Assembly: GCA_007116095.1 (NCBI GenBank)
Contig: SKJD01000370.1
Span: 1 to 16,402 of the forward strand
Direction: 5' to 3'
DNA: 16,402 nt
Source: Candidatus Hydrogenedentota bacterium
GTDB taxonomy: Bacteria; Hydrogenedentota; Hydrogenedentia; Hydrogenedentales; SCBR16-9
Shown: positions 14,097 to 16,402 of the stretch, piece by piece
Numbering within the stretch: position 1 is the stretch's first letter
How the letters are laid out: every line of letters starts with the position of its first letter
Position numbers and translations under genes: made by a program
The notes under the pieces: model-generated
Database searches by the model: none
Told to the model about the DNA's origin: nothing
What the model saw: the letters and a program-made list of their open reading frames with translations, nothing else

Positions 14097-15086
14097 ATGA
14101 AAGATGTACGTATCGGCATTATGAGCTTTGCCCACATGCACGCGTTTAGCTATGCCGCTTCCTTGAACCAATTGCCCGAAGCGACCCTGGCCGGTATCTG
14201 GGACGATGATCCCAAGCGCGGCCAGGATATGGCCAAGCAATTCAACACACAATTCGTGGCCTCGCTGGATGATTTCCTGGCCTCCGACATCGCCGGGGTG
14301 ATTATCTGCTCCGAGAACAACAAGCACCGGGCGCTGGTCGAGAAGGCCGCGGCGGCGGGCAAGTGGATTCTCTGTGAAAAGCCGCTCTCGCCGAAGGTGG
14401 AAGACGCCCAGGCGATGATTGACGCCTGCAAGAAGGCGGGCGTGGGCCTGGGCACGGCCTTTCCCTGCCGCTTTATCCCGAGCATCATGGCCGCCCGCGA
14501 ACAGATTCGGGCCGGGCATATCGGCGAGGTCCTGGCGATTGCCTGCACCAACCACGGGCAAAACCCCGGCGGCTGGTTTGTGGAGGAGGCGGAGTCGGGC
14601 GGCGGCGCGACGATGGACCACACGGTACACGTGGTGGATGTGTTGCGCTGGATGCTCGACCGCGAGTTCAAGAAGGTCTACTGCGAGCTGGGCAACCAGT
14701 TGCACGGAGAAAGCCTGAAGACCGATGACCTCGGCAGCTTGAATATGGAGATGGACGGCGGCATCCAGGTATCGCACCTGGCGAGCTGGAGTCGGCCACA
14801 GAGCTTCCCGACCTGGGGCGACGTCACCCTCGAGTTCATCGGGACCGAAGGCGTGCTCAATGTTGACGCCTTCAACCAGAAGCTGGACGTCTTCGACGAC
14901 GCCAACATGCGCCACGCCTGGGTCGGCTGGGGTGACAACCCGGACCTGGGCCTCGTGACCGACTTCGTCCGCGCCGTGGCAAAGCGCGAAGCCCCGTCCG
15001 TCACCGGGGAAGACGGCCTCCGCGCCACCGAAGTGACCGTCGCCGCCTACAAAGCCGCCAACGCGAAGGAAATGGTGTCAGTGTAG
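14097..15086 (+). CDS. Gfo/Idh/MocA-family oxidoreductase with altered nucleotide-binding loop
   Basis: The product has 329 residues and the two-domain Gfo/Idh/MocA layout: an N-terminal Rossmann domain, CEKP with Lys95, and a C-terminal domain with GGGATMDHTVHVVDVLRW. In that last segment His175 and His178 sit where the active-site histidine is expected. The first loop reads IGIMSFAHMHAF instead of GxGxxG, so two of the usual glycines are missing. This may be a subfamily trait that still binds NAD(P), or a change in cofactor handling. The ATG at 14097 has GGGAG 8 nt upstream; the open frame begins at 14061. No signal peptide is present. It is the last gene of the likely operon that begins with the TIM-barrel protein, and a 60-bp repeat array starts 10 bp after its stop. 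Two dissimilar dehydrogenases next to an epimerase could perform oxidation and reduction on the same sugar. Confidence 0.88.
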   Translation: MKDVRIGIMSFAHMHAFSYAASLNQLPEATLAGIWDDDPKRGQDMAKQFNTQFVASLDDFLASDIAGVIICSENNKHRALVEKAAAAGKWILCEKPLSPKVEDAQAMIDACKKAGVGLGTAFPCRFIPSIMAAREQIRAGHIGEVLAIACTNHGQNPGGWFVEEAESGGGATMDHTVHVVDVLRWMLDREFKKVYCELGNQLHGESLKTDDLGSLNMEMDGGIQVSHLASWSRPQSFPTWGDVTLEFIGTEGVLNVDAFNQKLDVFDDANMRHAWVGWGDNPDLGLVTDFVRAVAKREAPSVTGEDGLRATEVTVAAYKAANAKEMVSV

Positions 15087-15096
15087 GGGGTTATCC

Positions 15097-15349
15097 GGAG
15101 CAGCAAAGCTTTATGTGGAGTAGCAAAGCTTGCTTTGCTGGGTTGAACGAAGCAAGCCTCGTTACTCCGGTAGTATGGAGTAGCAAAGCTTACTTTGCTG
15201 GGTTGAACGAAGCAAGCCTCGTTACTCCGGTAGTATGGAGTAGCAAAGTTTACTTTGCTGAGTTGAACGAAGCAAGCCTCGTTACTCCGGTAGTATGGAG
15301 TAGCAAAGCTCGCTTTGCTGGATTTGAACGAAGCAAGCTTCGTTACTCC
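15097..15349 (+). repeat. Array of four 60-bp units, each an inverted pair of GGAGTA palindromes (BIME-like)
   Basis: Units start at 15117, 15177, 15237 and 15297, after a degenerate partial copy at 15097-15116. Each unit has a forward element (23 nt: GGAGTA, stem, 2-nt loop, stem), 6 nt, an inverted element (23 nt, ending TACTCC), and 8 nt (GGTAGTAT). The fourth unit has a 7-nt inner spacer and no trailing 8 nt. Forward stems are AGCAAAGC/GCTTTGCT in units 1 and 4, AGCAAAGC/ACTTTGCT (one mismatch) in unit 2, and AGCAAAGT/ACTTTGCT (pairing restored) in unit 3. The array lies between an operon end and the promoter of the next gene, all on the same strand. Because 60 is a multiple of 3, it reads through as a false repetitive protein. 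Confidence 0.9.
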
Positions 15350-15375
15350 GGAACAGCCCAGACCGAACCCAATTT

Positions 15376-15404
15376 TTGCACTGCCGTCGGAAAAGGGGTA
15401 CTAT
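15376..15404 (+). promoter_or_regulatory. Sigma-70-type promoter for the Tat-exported oxidoreductase
   Basis: TTGCAC (15376-15381) and TACTAT (15399-15404) are separated by exactly 17 nt. The start of transcription would be near 15411, with a leader of about 87 nt. It lies just after the palindromic array, so the gene can be read separately from the upstream operon. Confidence 0.55.
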
Positions 15405-15450
15405 GGAGAGGCCCCTGGTCCGGGGGTAGGGAATTATACAGCTTGCTGCG

Positions 15451-15474
15451 CTGCAACGGAACGCGGCGTTGCGG
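15451..15474 (+). promoter_or_regulatory. Hairpin in the leader of the Tat-exported oxidoreductase
   Basis: GCAACG (15453-15458) pairs with CGTTGC (15467-15472) around an 8-nt loop, and the stem extends by a T-G and a C-G pair to 15451/15474. It ends 8 nt before the GGAG of the ribosome binding site (15483-15486). It could affect translation, but no known riboswitch class is recognised. Confidence 0.3.
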
Positions 15475-15497
15475 TAACATTTGGAGATTGTGTATTC

Positions 15498-16402
15498 ATG
15501 ACCGAAGAAAAGCGTACACCCGAAGACGCACAAGTGAGTCGTCGTGGTTTTATGAAGAACGCCGCAGGCATCGCCGCCGGGGCCGCATTGGGCGCGGCCG
15601 CCGTGTCGAACGTGGCCAAGGCGCAGACCGGGGCCTTTAAGTCCATCCTGCCGTCCACTATCCTGGGCGCGAATGAGCGGGTGCTGACCGGGCACATCGG
15701 GATCGGCGGCATGGGCCGCTCGAACCTGGGCTTCTGCCTGCAGCGCGACGACATCCAGCCCATCGCCCTCTGCGATACCTGGCACCGCAACCTGGACCGC
15801 GCCTCGGCGATGTTGTCCCAGAAATTTGAAGACTTCAGCCGCCACCACGATTTCCGCGACATCATCGAGAACGACGATATTGACGCCGTGGTCATCTCCA
15901 CGCCGGACCACTGGCACGCTCTGCCGGTGCTCTATGCCGTGGACGCCGGCAAGGACATCTACTGCGAAAAGCCGATCAGCACGACGATTAAAGAGTCCCG
16001 CGCGATGGTCGAGGCGGTGAACAACAGCAACGTCGTCTTACAGGGCGGTACGATGCAGCGCAGCGGCGAGCACTTCCAGGAAGCGGTGCAACTGATTCAG
16101 GAAGGCTATATCGGCGACATCGCACGTGTCGAGACCTGGACCCATGACAACACCTCGCTCGAAGGTATCGGCATGGGCGACGATGACATCAGCAATTACG
16201 AAGGCATTGACTGGGAGTTCCACCAGGGCTGGACGGAGCACAAGCCGTTTAACACGAACCGCTGGATTTACAACTTCCGCTGGTTCCTGGACTACTCCGG
16301 CGGCAAGATCACGGACTGGGGCGCGCACCTGGTCGACATCGCCATCTGGGGCATGGGCCAGGACAAGGACCCGAAGAGCGTCGTGGCGCAGGGCGGCAAG
16401 TA
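15498..16402 (+). CDS. Tat-exported Gfo/Idh/MocA-family oxidoreductase, C-terminus beyond the window
   Basis: The first 301 residues are visible. The N-terminus carries a twin-arginine signal: SRRGFMK (14-20), an Ala/Gly-rich hydrophobic stretch (about 22-38) and an AKA-Q cleavage site after residue 42. The protein should therefore be exported folded, probably with its NAD(P) bound. The mature part has the Rossmann loop GIGGMG, the STPDHWH segment, CEKP with Lys158, and the region WIYNFRWFLDYSGGKITDWGAHLVDIAIWGMG, typical of the large Tat-dependent Gfo/Idh/MocA group common in Planctomycetota and relatives. The ATG at 15498 has GGAG 11 nt upstream. It has its own promoter candidate and is separated from the upstream operon by the repeat array. 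Periplasmic oxidation of glycosides or other polyols is the likely role, and the substrate is unknown. Confidence 0.93.
   Translation, partial: MTEEKRTPEDAQVSRRGFMKNAAGIAAGAALGAAAVSNVAKAQTGAFKSILPSTILGANERVLTGHIGIGGMGRSNLGFCLQRDDIQPIALCDTWHRNLDRASAMLSQKFEDFSRHHDFRDIIENDDIDAVVISTPDHWHALPVLYAVDAGKDIYCEKPISTTIKESRAMVEAVNNSNVVLQGGTMQRSGEHFQEAVQLIQEGYIGDIARVETWTHDNTSLEGIGMGDDDISNYEGIDWEFHQGWTEHKPFNTNRWIYNFRWFLDYSGGKITDWGAHLVDIAIWGMGQDKDPKSVVAQGGK

Noticed and set aside
12870..14915. Minus-strand open frame of 681 codons
   Set aside because: It is antisense to two well-supported oxidoreductase genes and crosses the gap between them. Its protein has no recognisable motif. It is a shadow caused by high GC.
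15117..15349. CRISPR array
   Set aside because: The whole 60-bp unit repeats, including the 'spacer' parts, so there are no unique spacers. No cas genes are in the window.
15113..15640. Plus-strand open frame with a repeating 20-residue protein pattern
   Set aside because: It is the 60-bp palindromic array read through in frame (60 is divisible by 3). It then overlaps the start of the Tat oxidoreductase in another frame, and it has no ribosome binding site.

Overview
The window is GC-rich, with dense genes, long antisense shadow ORFs and no rRNA, tRNA, CRISPR array or transposase that I can see. Four separate Gfo/Idh/MocA-type oxidoreductases (one with a Tat signal), a TIM-barrel sugar epimerase/isomerase, a very large GH106-like glycoside hydrolase and many short palindromic repeats suggest a glycan-degrading bacterium of the Planctomycetota / PVC / Hydrogenedentota kind. 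That placement is inferred from gene content and style. No marker gene here settles it.

Left part (1-6100, all genes on the minus strand): the N-terminal end of an oxidoreductase (1-221), a mannose-1-phosphate guanylyltransferase (420-1523), a 1057-residue GH106-like hydrolase without a signal peptide (1700-4873), and a DapA-type 4-hydroxy-tetrahydrodipicolinate synthase with Cys in place of the usual catalytic Thr44 (5082-5951). The gaps between them carry palindromic repeat modules. A 375-bp divergent control region (5952-6326) follows.

Middle part (6327-12000): a 601-residue conserved protein of unknown function with a Cys-rich C-terminal half (6327-8132, plus strand, behind a good promoter); a palindromic-repeat cluster (8161-8347); then on the minus strand a small acidic-tailed protein (8341-8748), a HEAT-like lipoprotein (8836-9711) and a DEAD-box RNA helicase of RhlE type (10035-11687).

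Right part (12118-16402, plus strand): a probable three-gene operon made of a sugar epimerase/isomerase-like TIM barrel and two Gfo/Idh/MocA oxidoreductases. Next come a 60-bp-period array of paired palindromes, a strong promoter candidate, and a Tat-exported Gfo/Idh/MocA oxidoreductase that runs off the window. Together these genes look like cytoplasmic and exported oxidation/epimerisation of sugars or cyclitols, possibly through 3-keto intermediates.

The most distinctive non-coding content is a repeat family built as GGAGTA followed by an 8-bp stem, a 2-nt loop and the other stem arm. It occurs about 14 times in four places, in single, inverted-pair and tandem-array form. Its stem bases change in compensated pairs, which points to selection on, or mobilisation through, the hairpin. 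It resembles REP/BIME elements, which begin with a GTAG or GGAG tetranucleotide, but the matching RAYT transposase is not in this window.
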